From: Actinomadura opuntiae
GTDB lineage: Bacteria; Actinomycetota; Actinomycetes; Streptosporangiales; Streptosporangiaceae
Direction: 5' to 3'
Assembly (NCBI RefSeq): GCF_030283205.1
Contig: NZ_JASNWF010000014.1
Location: forward strand, 186,001 to 250,000
Length of the DNA stretch: 64,000 bases
The stretch's first letter is position 1. Each line of letters opens with the position of its first letter. The notes beneath the pieces were generated by a model. It had not been told where the DNA came from, made no database searches, and saw only the letters and a program-made list of their open reading frames with translations. A program made the translations under genes and the position numbers. Of this stretch, positions 1 through 9,441 are shown piece by piece.

Positions 1-787
<787 letters not shown>

Positions 788-1119
788 ACGGGTCCCTTCT
801 CAGGGCGGCGCGGAAAGCGCCGCGCCCCCTGGAGTCGAACCCCGCGTACGGCGGCGGAACCCGCGGCTCGTGCGCGAGGAGAATGCGAGGAATGCAGCTC
901 GGTTCACCGGGCTGTCGACGGCTCCCTTGTGCGACGGTCCGGGACGCTCGTCAGCGCGTCCGGACGGGGGATCACCGGGCGCTCAGATGGCCCGGGCGGG
1001 GAAGAAAGGCGTCTCAACCGCTCAGCGCGGGAAATCAAAGACGCTGCCTAGACAGTACAGCACCGGAGGCCGTTCGCGCATTCCCCAAGGTCACCGATGC
1101 GTCCGGGGCCCGCACGGGG
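788..1119. other. Intergenic stretch upstream of rho
   Basis: This 332-base gap separates two genes on the minus strand and would hold the rho promoter and leader. I see no convincing gene in it. A short hairpin with 7-bp arms (GCGGCGC at 805-811, GCGCCGC at 817-823) lies just upstream of the rho ribosome binding site and could affect its translation. Nothing else stands out. Confidence 0.5.
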
Positions 1120-1914
1120 TCAGCTGGCCGGACGGCGGGCGCGGGGCAGGGTGAGCGACGACAGCGGACGGGTCTGCAGGAGCCAGAGCGCGCCCTCGTG
1201 GTCGAAGCCGAACTCGATCTCCTGCGGGCCGCCGAACAGGGCCGTCGCGCGCGCGGCCAGCTTGACCAGCGCCCGCAGCTGCGGCCGGCTGAGCGGCTCC
1301 TCCTCCGGGGCGGCGCCGTCGCGCTCCATGCTCACGACCTTGCCGCGCCGGTTGAGGGCGTAGCGGGTGGCGGCCTGGCTGTCGCGGACCGCGCGCGGGC
1401 CGCCGGCCGCGGCCGAGACGATCACCCGGTCGCCGCGCCGGTCCAGCGGGTCGGCGCCGAACAGCACGCCGCCCGACACCAGGTCCAGCTGCGGCTGGAC
1501 GAGGATCGCGGTGCTCGCGGGCCCGGTGGCGGAGGCCACCACCCCGGTCACGGCCTTGAGGAACTCGGGCCAGCCCGTCACGTCCAGCGCGGACACGTAC
1601 CGGCCCTCGGCCCCCTCCGCGTGCGTGGACGAGGAGCGGACCGCGAGCGGCAGCGTGCCGTTGCGGCTGAGGCGGGCCCACGCCTTGCGCAGCTCGCCGG
1701 TGTTGCGGTACCGCTCCCCGCGCGGGACGCACTGCACGGGGATCACGAACCCGGGCGGCACCGGCAGCCCGTGCCGCACCGCGCGCGACAGGTCGGACGC
1801 CTTGGCGCCGGCCATGTGGGGCGCGCCGGCCAGCGGGTCTCCCAGGTTGATCGTCCAGAAGGCGTGTGCGCTCTGTTGCACCACGAGCTCCGTTTCGGGT
1901 CGGAGGCCGCTCAT
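1120..1914 (-). CDS. PEP/pyruvate-binding (PPDK N-terminal, ATP-grasp) protein
   Basis: 264 residues resembling the ATP-binding N-terminal domain of phosphoenolpyruvate synthase and pyruvate phosphate dikinase. Visible family motifs are the N-terminal AGAKASDLSRAVRHGLPVPP, the nucleotide-binding LAVRSSSTHAEG and the C-terminal IEFGFDHEGALWLLQTRPLS. The swivelling phosphohistidine domain and the PEP-binding barrel of full enzymes are absent, so it is a stand-alone ATP-grasp unit and its substrate is unknown. The ATG at 1914 has no good ribosome binding site; an in-frame GTG lies further upstream. An 8-bp palindrome TGTATACA (1916-1923) abuts the start. It is followed by rho on the same strand after a 332-base gap. 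Confidence 0.8.
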   Translation of the reverse strand: MSGLRPETELVVQQSAHAFWTINLGDPLAGAPHMAGAKASDLSRAVRHGLPVPPGFVIPVQCVPRGERYRNTGELRKAWARLSRNGTLPLAVRSSSTHAEGAEGRYVSALDVTGWPEFLKAVTGVVASATGPASTAILVQPQLDLVSGGVLFGADPLDRRGDRVIVSAAAGGPRAVRDSQAATRYALNRRGKVVSMERDGAAPEEEPLSRPQLRALVKLAARATALFGGPQEIEFGFDHEGALWLLQTRPLSSLTLPRARRPAS

Positions 1915-2077
1915 ATGTATACAATCCGGCCGGCGTCGCCAGGATTCCTCCCTCACAAGGGGTGTTCCTAATCCATCCGGAAGGAGTATCCGGTGTGGCG
2001 CGCGTCGTCCGCGGGGCGGAGGAACGGGCCCCGGCGCCGGTCCGTACGATGATGCCCCGGTGCAGCGAGGGAGGACC

Positions 2078-2839
2078 ATGGGCGGCGGGGTGCGGTGCGA
2101 GGTCGCCGGGGGCGTGGGGACGATCACCATCGACCGGCCGGAGAAGCGGAACGCCATGTCGGCGGACATGTGGCGGGCGCTGCCGCCGCTGCTGGACGGA
2201 CTGGAGGCCGACCCGGGCGTCCGCGTCGTCGTCCTGACCGGGGCGGGCGGCAACTTCTGCGCCGGCGCCGACATCGCCGAGCTGCCCGACATCCACCGGG
2301 ACGACGACTCGCACCTGTCGACGGTCGCCGAACGCGCCCTCGCCGCGTTCCCGAAGCCGACGCTGGCGGCGATCGAGGGGTTCTGCGTGGGCGGCGGCTG
2401 CCAGCTCGCGGCGGCGTGCGACCTGCGGTTCGCGGCGCCGGACGCCCGGTTCGGGATCACCCCCGCCAAGCTCGGCATCGTGTACCCGGCCGCGGCGACG
2501 GCCCGGCTGGTGCGGCTCGTCGGGCCGTCCGCCGCCAAGTACCTGCTGTACTCGGCCGACCTCGTCGACGCGGGGCACGCGCTGCGGATCGGCCTGCTGA
2601 ACGAGATCGCCGCCGACCTGCCGGCCCGGGTCGCCGCGTTCACCGAGACGCTCGCGTCGCGGTCGCTGCTGACCCAGCAGGCGACCAAGGACATCGTGGA
2701 CGCCATCGCCGCCGACGGCCCGGTCGAGGAGAAGATGCGCGGCTGGCTGGAGGAGGTCGCGGCGCGCGGCGAGGTCGCCGAGGGCATCGCCGCCTTCCTC
2801 GAACGCCGCCCGCCCCGCTTCACCTGGACCTCGCGCTAG
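2078..2839 (+). CDS. Enoyl-CoA hydratase/isomerase family protein
   Basis: 253-residue crotonase-fold protein, the usual length. It should act on the double bond of a CoA thioester, typically hydrating 2-enoyl-CoA in beta-oxidation. The N-terminal strand TITIDRPEKRNAM, the oxyanion-hole segment NFCAGADIAEL and the second segment GFCVGGGCQLAAACDLRFA are all present. The second catalytic glutamate position is occupied by ITPAKLGIVYP, so chemistry may differ from classical hydratases. The ATG is preceded by GAGGGAGGA. Its TAG stop shares the bases CTAG (2836-2839) with the convergent downstream gene. The native substrate cannot be told from sequence. Confidence 0.88.
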   Translation: MGGGVRCEVAGGVGTITIDRPEKRNAMSADMWRALPPLLDGLEADPGVRVVVLTGAGGNFCAGADIAELPDIHRDDDSHLSTVAERALAAFPKPTLAAIEGFCVGGGCQLAAACDLRFAAPDARFGITPAKLGIVYPAAATARLVRLVGPSAAKYLLYSADLVDAGHALRIGLLNEIAADLPARVAAFTETLASRSLLTQQATKDIVDAIAADGPVEEKMRGWLEEVAARGEVAEGIAAFLERRPPRFTWTSR

Positions 2840-3681
2840 GACGCGTCGAGGAGGCGGGCGGCGGGGAGGCGGCGCAGGCGGTCGGCGGCGCGGGGCGGGT
2901 CGTCCAGCAGCCCGGCCGTCTCGGGGAGGCGCAGCTCGGCCAGCGGCAGCACCCCGCACAGCAGCGCGCCGGACGTCCGGACGATCAGCAGCGGTCCCGC
3001 CTGCACGACGGCCTCCTCGGCGCCGTGCAGCGCGTCCAGCAGGGCCCCGGCCTCGGCGGCGGACTCCCGGCAGTCTCCCCGCAGCACGGCCAGCAGCTCG
3101 ATGAAGTCGCGTTCGAGGCCGCGCGGGCTGCGTCCGGACAGGTAGTAGCGGTCCTGGTCGGTCAGCTCGCACCACAGCCCGTACCGCTCCAGGAACCGGT
3201 CGTACGGGCCGGTCAGCGCGGTCCGGGCGTCCTCGGGCGCGGCGGTGAGGGTCCCGGCGACCAGGTCGGCGGGCTCGGCGCCGAGGGAGGCGGCGACGGC
3301 CTGGTCGAGCCGCCCGACCAGGTGGGCGCGCAGCGCGGACACGTCGCCGGCGAGCCGCTCCAGGGCGGCCTGCTGCGCGGTCAGCCGCTCGTTGACCTCC
3401 GGCACCATCCGGTCGTTGATCTGCTCGACGAGCGAGCCGATCCGGGCGTCGGCCGCGCGCAGCGACTCGTCCTGGCGCTCCTGCCCGGCGGTGAGCCGCT
3501 CCAGCCGCTCGCGCTCGGCGGAGCGGAAGCGGGCCAGCTCTTCGCGGGTGCCCTTGAGCGCGGCGAGCTGGGTGCGGATGTCGGCGATCTCGGGCGCGCC
3601 CGCCGTCCGCCTCCGGTCGAACGCCAGGTAGAGCTCCCGGCCCGCGATCGCCAGGCAGAGCAGGATCAGGATCACCGTCAT
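2836..3681 (-). CDS. Membrane-anchored coiled-coil protein of unknown function
   Basis: 281 residues; I do not recognise the family. An N-terminal hydrophobic helix (about residues 2-21, MTVILILLCLAIAGRELYLA) is followed by a charged, heptad-rich coiled coil to about residue 110 (RSAERERLERLTAGQERQDE and similar). A globular C-terminal half with several Cys and aromatic residues follows. The topology suggests a single-span protein with its bulk on one face of the membrane. ATG 3681 is chosen because GGAGGG lies 5 bases upstream; a longer start at 3714 lacks one. Its stop overlaps the convergent hydratase by four bases. Confidence 0.7.
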   Translation of the reverse strand: MTVILILLCLAIAGRELYLAFDRRRTAGAPEIADIRTQLAALKGTREELARFRSAERERLERLTAGQERQDESLRAADARIGSLVEQINDRMVPEVNERLTAQQAALERLAGDVSALRAHLVGRLDQAVAASLGAEPADLVAGTLTAAPEDARTALTGPYDRFLERYGLWCELTDQDRYYLSGRSPRGLERDFIELLAVLRGDCRESAAEAGALLDALHGAEEAVVQAGPLLIVRTSGALLCGVLPLAELRLPETAGLLDDPPRAADRLRRLPAARLLDAS

Positions 3682-3783
3682 CGCGCCCTCCAAAGGGCCA
3701 ACCTCGCCGAGCAACCTATTTCACTGCGGCGGGCACCGGATAGTCCGCCGAAAACGGCGAATACCCGAGCAGAGACGGAATGA

Positions 3784-4428
3784 TCAGCGATTCAGATAGG
3801 CCAGGACGGCCAGGACGCGGCGGTTGGTGTCGTCGGTGACGGGCAGGTCGAGCTTGGCGAAGATGTTCGCGGTGTGCTTGGTGACGGCCCGCTCGGTCAC
3901 CACCAGCTGCCCGGCGATCGCCGCGTTCGAGCGGCCCTGCGCCATCAGCTCCAGCACCTCGGTCTCGCGCGGGGTGAGCCGCCCCAGCGGGGTGCGGCGG
4001 GTGCCGCTGGCGACCAGCCGGGAGATCACCTCCGGGTCCATCGCGGTGCCGCCGGCGGCGACCCGGCGGACCGCGTCCACGAACGCGGCCGCGTCGAACA
4101 CCCGGTCCTTCAGCAGGTAGCCGATGCCGCCGCTGCCGTCGGCGAGCAGCTCGCGGGCGTACAGCTGCTCGACGTACTGCGACAGCACCAGCACCGGCAG
4201 GCCCGGGATGCGGCGGCGCGCCTCCAGCGCCGCCTGCAGGCCCTCGTCGGTGAAGGACGGCGGCAGGCGCACGTCGACCACCGCCACGTCCGGGCGGTGG
4301 TCGAGCAGTGCCTTCAGCAGCGAGGGCCCGTTGTCGACGGCGTCGGCGATCTCGAAGCCGTGCGTCTCCAGGAGGCTGACGAGGCCCTCCCTCAGGAGGG
4401 CGAGGTCTTCGGCGAGGACGACGCGCAC
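3784..4428 (-). CDS. NarL/FixJ-type response regulator
   Basis: 214-residue DNA-binding response regulator. The receiver domain (1-120) starts VRVVLAEDLALL, with Asp52 in VVDVRLPP as the likely phosphoacceptor. The LuxR-type helix-turn-helix (about 150-200) includes LTPRETEVLELMAQGRSNAA. The GTG start at 4428 lies inside the end of the upstream kinase gene (37-base overlap) with GGAGC upstream, so translation is coupled. Its partner is the histidine kinase at 4392-5705, and a likely target is the divergent MMPL exporter, though that is an inference from position. Confidence 0.93.
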   Translation of the reverse strand: MRVVLAEDLALLREGLVSLLETHGFEIADAVDNGPSLLKALLDHRPDVAVVDVRLPPSFTDEGLQAALEARRRIPGLPVLVLSQYVEQLYARELLADGSGGIGYLLKDRVFDAAAFVDAVRRVAAGGTAMDPEVISRLVASGTRRTPLGRLTPRETEVLELMAQGRSNAAIAGQLVVTERAVTKHTANIFAKLDLPVTDDTNRRVLAVLAYLNR

Positions 4429-5705
4429 GGCAGCTCCAGGGTGACGATGGTCGGGCCGCCCACCGGGGAGTTGAGGGCGAGCACGCCGTCGAATGTACCG
4501 ATCCGCCGCTCGATCCCGCGCAGCCCGCTGCCGCCGCCGATGCTCGCGCCGCCCCGCCCGTCGTCGGTGACGGTGACGCGCAGCATGCCGTGCTCGTGGC
4601 GCATCTCGACCCAGACGCGGGACGCGCCGGAGTGCTTGGCGGCGTTGGTGAGGATCTCCGAGACCGCGAAGTAGGCGGCGGACTCGACCGGCGGCTCGGG
4701 CCGCGCCGGCAGGTCGGCGGCGACCTCGACGTCCAGCGGGTGGTCCAGCGCGAGCGCCTTCACCGCGTCGCCGAGGCCGCGGTCGGCGAGCACCGGCGGG
4801 TGGATGCCGCGCACCAGGTCGCGCAGCTCGTGCAGCGCCTTGGCGGACGACTCGCGGGTCTGCGCCAGCAGGATCCGCGCCTTCTCCGGGTCCTTGTCGA
4901 GCAGGTGCTCGATGGCGCCGAGGCTCATGCCCATCGCGACGAGCCGGGCCTGCGCGCCGTCGTGCAGGTCGCGCTCGATGCGGCGCAGCTCGGCGGCGGA
5001 GGCGTCGACCGCGTCCGAGCGGGTCTCGGTGAGGTGCTGGACGCGCAGCGCGAGCTCGGACTTCTCGGTCGGGCCGAGGACGGCCTTGCCCCACCGGCCG
5101 TACACCTGCATCATCGGCGGGCCGAGCAGGTACCCGGCGGCGATGCACAGCGTGGCGACGACCACCGTCGAGACGATCCGCCCGGTGTCGCGGCCGTAGC
5201 CCTCGGTGACGCGGACATAGGCGTACCAGTCGCTGCCGCCGTAGTGGCCGATCATGTCGCCGGCGAACGCCGCGACCGCGTACCCCCACAGCCCGTACAC
5301 GATGAGCAGGCCGGGCAGCGCGGCGGTGAACAGCGAGACGACCGGGTCGGCGGCGACCCACAGGTAGTCGCGCCAGGTGGCGGGGTCGGAGGCCAGCGCG
5401 ACGAAGCGCCGCATCAGGCCCCGGACGCCCGGTTCGGGTGCGGGCAGGGGGAGGTAGGGCCGCTCGATCCGGTGGCCCGTCCAGCGTTCGATCCTGTCGC
5501 GGTACACGTCGAGCTGCTTGCGCAGGAGCATCGCCGCGGACGGGAACAGCAGGAAGCCCACGAAGCTCGCCAGCAGCGAGAGCACCGTGAGGAACCACAG
5601 GCCGACGAACATGGCCGGGACCGACAGGAGCCACAGCGCGAGCCCCTGCCAGGGCGCCTTGAGCCGCCGCTGCCGCCGGGTGTCGTTCACCAGTTGACCG
5701 TTCAC
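4392..5705 (-). CDS. Sensor histidine kinase (HisKA_3 type)
   Basis: 437 residues. Residues about 18-65 and 120-200 hold paired hydrophobic segments of the sensor domain common in actinobacterial NarL-type kinases. The dimerisation/phosphoacceptor helix ERDLHDGAQARLVAMG carries His248, followed by an HATPase domain with SEILTNAAKHSGAS (N box) and DDGRGG. The GTG start at 5705 is preceded by GGAGGAACAC. It is the first gene of a two-gene operon with the response regulator. The stimulus is unknown; the divergent MMPL exporter suggests envelope or lipid stress, which is inference. Confidence 0.92.
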   Translation of the reverse strand: MNGQLVNDTRRQRRLKAPWQGLALWLLSVPAMFVGLWFLTVLSLLASFVGFLLFPSAAMLLRKQLDVYRDRIERWTGHRIERPYLPLPAPEPGVRGLMRRFVALASDPATWRDYLWVAADPVVSLFTAALPGLLIVYGLWGYAVAAFAGDMIGHYGGSDWYAYVRVTEGYGRDTGRIVSTVVVATLCIAAGYLLGPPMMQVYGRWGKAVLGPTEKSELALRVQHLTETRSDAVDASAAELRRIERDLHDGAQARLVAMGMSLGAIEHLLDKDPEKARILLAQTRESSAKALHELRDLVRGIHPPVLADRGLGDAVKALALDHPLDVEVAADLPARPEPPVESAAYFAVSEILTNAAKHSGASRVWVEMRHEHGMLRVTVTDDGRGGASIGGGSGLRGIERRIGTFDGVLALNSPVGGPTIVTLELPCASSSPKTSPS

Positions 5706-5792
5706 CGTGTTCCTCCGGTCGTCGCCTGCCGTCGTGCGTCCAGTCTCCGGCCGGCGCCCGCTCGGCACAGTGTGCCCGCAACCCGGGCAAGG

Positions 5793-5810
5793 GGTGTACT
5801 CAGGTACACC
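5793..5810. promoter_or_regulatory. Dyad between two-component operon and MMPL exporter
   Basis: GGTGTAC and GTACACC form a perfect 7-bp inverted repeat around a 4-base centre in the 195-base divergent intergenic region. It is well placed to control either the kinase operon or the exporter. The regulator that binds it is unknown. Confidence 0.5.
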
Positions 5811-5900
5811 TGCGGACGGCGTTCAGGCCCATGTCGGCGGGGTCGCGGGCCCTGTTGGCTTCGTGGTGTCACCCCGCACCGACGACCCCCAGGGGACCCC

Positions 5901-8093
5901 ATGAGAAGGAACGTCGCCGCCGCGCTCGGAGGCTGGAGCGCGCGGCACCGGTTGACGGCCGTCCTCGGCTGGCTGCTGTTCGTCGTCCTGGCCTCGGTGC
6001 TGGGCGGAGCGGCCGGGCAGGTCGCGATGGCCGACCACGAGCAGGGCGCCGGTGCGTCCGCGCACGCGGAAAAGATCATCGCCGACGCCGGGATCGACGA
6101 CCCCGACTCGGAGACCGTGCTGCTCACCGGCCCCGCCGGCGCGCCGGAGACGGCCCGCGCCGTCGCCGCCGTCCGCGCGAACGTGCAGGCCACCGGCAAG
6201 GTCACGGACCTGAAGCCGGACGTGGTCGCGCGGGACCGGCGGCATGTGATCGTCCAGTTCACGGTGAAGGAGGCGCCGGACGGCGCGCCGGACCCGCTGC
6301 CCGCGATCGAGGACGCCGTCGCGAAGGCCCAGCGCGACCACCCGTCGGTGCGGATCGGCGAGTTCGGCGGCGCGACCGCGGACGCCTGGTTCGACAACGC
6401 GCTCGGCAAGGACTTCGCGCGCGCGGAGATGACGGCCGTGCCGCTGGCGATCGGGATCCTGCTCGTCGCGTTCGGCGCGCTGCTCGCCGCCGTCCTGCCG
6501 GTGGTGCTGGCGTTCACCGCCTACCTCGCGGCGGGCGGGCTGCTGGCCGTCGCCAGCCACGCGGTGCACGTCGACGACACGACGAACTCGGTGATGCTGC
6601 TGATGGGCCTCGCCGTCGGCGTCGACTACTGCCTGTTCTACCTGCAGCGGGAGCGAGAGGAGCGGCGGCGCGGCCGGGACCGGGAGGCCGCGCTGGCGAT
6701 CGCGGCGGCCACTTCGGGGCGGTCCGTGCTGGTGTCCGGCCTCACGGTGATGGTCGCGATGTCCGGGATGTTCCTGTCCGGGCTGCTGATGTTCAAGGGC
6801 TTCGCGGTGGCGACGATCCTGGTCGTGTGCATCGCGATGCTCGGTTCGGTGACCGTGCTGCCCGCGCTGCTGTCGATGCTCGGAGACAAGGTGGAGTTCG
6901 GGCGGGTCCGGCTGCCGCGCCGTCGTGCCGGCCGTCGCGCCGGCCGCCGCGAGGAGCGCGCCGGGGTCGTGGGCGCGCTGCTCAAGCCCGTCCTGGCCCG
7001 TCCGGGTATCGCGGCCGTGCTGTCGGCGGGGCTGCTGCTGGCGCTGGCGGCGCCCGCGCTCGGCATGAAGACCGCCAAGCTCGGGATCGACCAGCAGATC
7101 CCGTCCGGCGAGAAGATCGCGCAGACCTACACCGAGCTGAACAGGGCGTTCCCCGGCAATCCCGAGCCCGCGCTCGTCGTGGTGAAGGCGCGCGACATCG
7201 ACGCGCCGCGGGTGACGGCGGCGATCGGGGAGCTGAAGCGGCGGGCCCTGGCGTCCGGCGAGATGAACGCGCCGATCGAGGTGACCGTGCACCGGCAGGC
7301 GGACGTCGCGGAGATCGAGGTGCCGCTCGCCGGGTCCGGGTCCGACGCCGCCTCGAAGCACGCGCTGGAGACGCTGCGCAAGACGATCGTCCCGCAGACC
7401 GTGGGGCGGGTCGCGGACGCGCCGGTGACCGGGCAGCTCGCCTGGTCCACCGACTACAACGCCCAGCTCAAGCGCGCCCTCGTGCCGGTGTTCCTGTTCG
7501 TCATGGGCGTCACGTTCCTGCTCATGCTGGTGTTCTTCCGGTCCGTGGCGATCGCGCTCACCGCGATCGCGCTGAACCTGCTGTCGGTCGGCGCCGCGTA
7601 CGGGGTGATGGTCGCGGTGTTCCAGCACGGCTGGGGCGACTCGCTGGTCGGGACGCGCGGCGCGGGCGCGCTGGAGTCGTGGATCCCGCTGTTCGTGTTC
7701 GTGGTGCTGTTCGGGCTGTCGATGGACTACCACGTGTTCGTGGTGTCGCGGATCCGCGAGGCCCGCGACCGGGGCCTGGACACCGCCCGCGCGGTCGGGG
7801 AGGGCGTGCGCGCCACCGCCGGGGTCGTGACCGGCGCCGCCGTCATCATGATCGCCACGTTCGCGATCTTCGGGACGCTGTCGATGCAGGACTTCAAGCA
7901 GCTCGGCGTGGGCCTGGCGGTGGCGGTGCTGATCGACGCGACCGTCGTGCGGATCGTCCTGCTGCCCTCGGTGATGGCGCTGCTCGGCCGCGCGAACTGG
8001 TACCTGCCGCGCTGGCTGGGCTGGCTGCCGCGCGTCTCGCACGGCGAGGCCGCGCCCGTCCCGGCGCCCGCGCCGCCGGCGCCCGTCCTCTAG
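5901..8093 (+). CDS. MMPL family (RND-type) membrane transporter
   Basis: 730-residue integral membrane protein of the MmpL/YdfJ type, which exports lipids or drugs using the proton gradient. The two-fold architecture is visible: a first helix at about 18-40, an outer loop, a helix bundle containing VGVDYCLFYLQREREE, then a second outer loop and bundle containing FGLSMDYHVFVVSRIREARD. The paired GxxxDY motifs are the proton-relay segments of the family. The ATG follows AGGGGA. It is divergent from a two-component system and its stop codon overlaps the convergent RDD gene by CTAG. Confidence 0.93.
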   Translation: MRRNVAAALGGWSARHRLTAVLGWLLFVVLASVLGGAAGQVAMADHEQGAGASAHAEKIIADAGIDDPDSETVLLTGPAGAPETARAVAAVRANVQATGKVTDLKPDVVARDRRHVIVQFTVKEAPDGAPDPLPAIEDAVAKAQRDHPSVRIGEFGGATADAWFDNALGKDFARAEMTAVPLAIGILLVAFGALLAAVLPVVLAFTAYLAAGGLLAVASHAVHVDDTTNSVMLLMGLAVGVDYCLFYLQREREERRRGRDREAALAIAAATSGRSVLVSGLTVMVAMSGMFLSGLLMFKGFAVATILVVCIAMLGSVTVLPALLSMLGDKVEFGRVRLPRRRAGRRAGRREERAGVVGALLKPVLARPGIAAVLSAGLLLALAAPALGMKTAKLGIDQQIPSGEKIAQTYTELNRAFPGNPEPALVVVKARDIDAPRVTAAIGELKRRALASGEMNAPIEVTVHRQADVAEIEVPLAGSGSDAASKHALETLRKTIVPQTVGRVADAPVTGQLAWSTDYNAQLKRALVPVFLFVMGVTFLLMLVFFRSVAIALTAIALNLLSVGAAYGVMVAVFQHGWGDSLVGTRGAGALESWIPLFVFVVLFGLSMDYHVFVVSRIREARDRGLDTARAVGEGVRATAGVVTGAAVIMIATFAIFGTLSMQDFKQLGVGLAVAVLIDATVVRIVLLPSVMALLGRANWYLPRWLGWLPRVSHGEAAPVPAPAPPAPVL

Positions 8094-9241
8094 CGGCTCT
8101 GGCCGGGCGGTGGTTGCTCGTACGGCTGCTGTTGGTACGGCTGCTGTTGGTACGGCGGTTGTGGCGCGTCGTACTGCACGGGACTTGCGTACGGGGGCTG
8201 CGGGGGCGGGAGGGCCGGCTGCGCGGGTTGCTCGACGGCCCTGCCCGCCCGGCGCTCCCGGTAGGCGTCCTTGAAACGGCCGCCGAGCCGCTTGCCCGCG
8301 TCCTGCACCTGCTGCGCGCGCTCGCTCGCCGCGGCCTCGCGCAGCTTCCCAGCGGACTGGCGGCCGAGTTCCTGCAGCCGCCTGGCCTGCTCGGACTCGA
8401 CCGCCTGCCGCACGCGGTCGTGCTGGGCGAGCCGCGCGGCGTTGTCGCGGGCCGCCTGCCCGACCACCTGGCCCGCGGCCTGGGTGCCGTCCCACGCGAG
8501 GACGGCGCCCTGCCGCGCCGCCGCCACGGCGCGCTGGTAGCCGCCCGCCCGCATGACCACCGTGCCGCCCACCAGGTCGGCGAGCGTGCGGCGCCGCCGG
8601 CCGACGAGGGCGGGCAGGCTGTTGGCCAGGAAGGCGGCGATCGCGAGCAGCCACAGCAGGACGGCGAAGAAGAACAGCCCCTCCAGCAGGAGCACCCAGG
8701 CGAGCGCGTACAGGCCGGTGCCCGACGCGGTCGTGACCAGCGCCCGGCGCGCGGCGCGCGCCTTGCCCGGCTTGCCCGGGACGGCGCAGTGCGCGACGCG
8801 CAGGTCCATCGCGGCCTTGCCGACCGTCCGCCCGAGCCAGGCCGTCCCGACGAACTGCAGGAGCAGCTCCGCCAGCACGAGCAGCAGCAGCGCCTGCTCG
8901 ACGATGGCGACGAACGTGCCCCACACGCCCGCGCCGAACTCGCCGGCGGCCTTCTGGACGCTTCCGCCCGACAGCAGGAGCTCGATGCCGGCCGACCACG
9001 CCTTGTGCGGCAGGTCCTCGGCGACGTAGGACTGCAGCCGCCCCCACGTCATGGCGCCGAGCAGCAGCGCCGCGACCAGCAGGACGCCGGAGTCGATCGA
9101 CCACGCCAGCAGCCGCCTGCCGCGCGGGGCCGCGTCGCTCGCGGGGCCGCCCTGCCCGTCCGGCGGCGGTGGCAGATGCGCGGGTCCGTAAGGCGGGCCG
9201 TTGTAGGGCACAGGGAACGGGGGCGGCGGAGGGCCGTGCAC
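8090..9241 (-). CDS. RDD family membrane protein with proline/glutamine-rich tail
   Basis: 383 residues. A proline-rich N-terminus (MHGPPPPPFP) leads into an RDD domain (about 40-220) with PRGRRLLAWSIDSGVLLVAA and GRTVGKAAMDLRVAHC, the typical Arg/Asp positions, and several membrane helices. A long alanine/glutamine/arginine-rich helical segment follows (about 240-335). The C-terminus is low-complexity with three PYQQQ/PYEQ units. GTG 9241 is used, with AGAGGGG upstream. RDD proteins are poorly characterised membrane proteins, some linked to ion transport. It is convergent with the MMPL gene. Confidence 0.85.
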   Translation of the reverse strand: MHGPPPPPFPVPYNGPPYGPAHLPPPPDGQGGPASDAAPRGRRLLAWSIDSGVLLVAALLLGAMTWGRLQSYVAEDLPHKAWSAGIELLLSGGSVQKAAGEFGAGVWGTFVAIVEQALLLLVLAELLLQFVGTAWLGRTVGKAAMDLRVAHCAVPGKPGKARAARRALVTTASGTGLYALAWVLLLEGLFFFAVLLWLLAIAAFLANSLPALVGRRRRTLADLVGGTVVMRAGGYQRAVAAARQGAVLAWDGTQAAGQVVGQAARDNAARLAQHDRVRQAVESEQARRLQELGRQSAGKLREAAASERAQQVQDAGKRLGGRFKDAYRERRAGRAVEQPAQPALPPPQPPYASPVQYDAPQPPYQQQPYQQQPYEQPPPGQSR

Positions 9242-9385
9242 GCGGGAACCCCTCTGGATCGACGCGGTTGACCGTGATCATAAGGATTCCGGTCGGCGGT
9301 ACGCCACCACTTGACCGCCTTGTGCCACGGGGTTCTCGCCATCTCGCCGAACACGAACGTAGGTCGAACCTAAAATTAGCCTTGA

Positions 9386-9433
9386 CCAAGTAAGTGTGTC
9401 GAGCCTAAAGTTTGGCTCGTTCCACTTACTTGG
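9386..9433. promoter_or_regulatory. Nested inverted repeats overlapping the exporter ribosome binding site
   Basis: An outer perfect 11-bp inverted repeat (CCAAGTAAGTG at 9386-9396, CACTTACTTGG at 9423-9433) encloses an inner dyad, CGAGCC (9400-9405) and GGCTCG (9414-9419). The outer right arm runs into the GGAGG ribosome binding site of the exporter. A diverged copy of the inner half (GTCGAACCTAAA) lies at 9364-9374. It could be a repressor operator or an RNA fold masking translation initiation. Confidence 0.6.
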
Positions 9434-9441
9434 AGGTGTCC

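Noticed and set aside
831..841. GGAGTCGAACC, the reverse of a tRNA T-arm
   Set aside because: On the minus strand the T-stem has a G-G clash and no cloverleaf can be built; no CCA-proximal acceptor stem.
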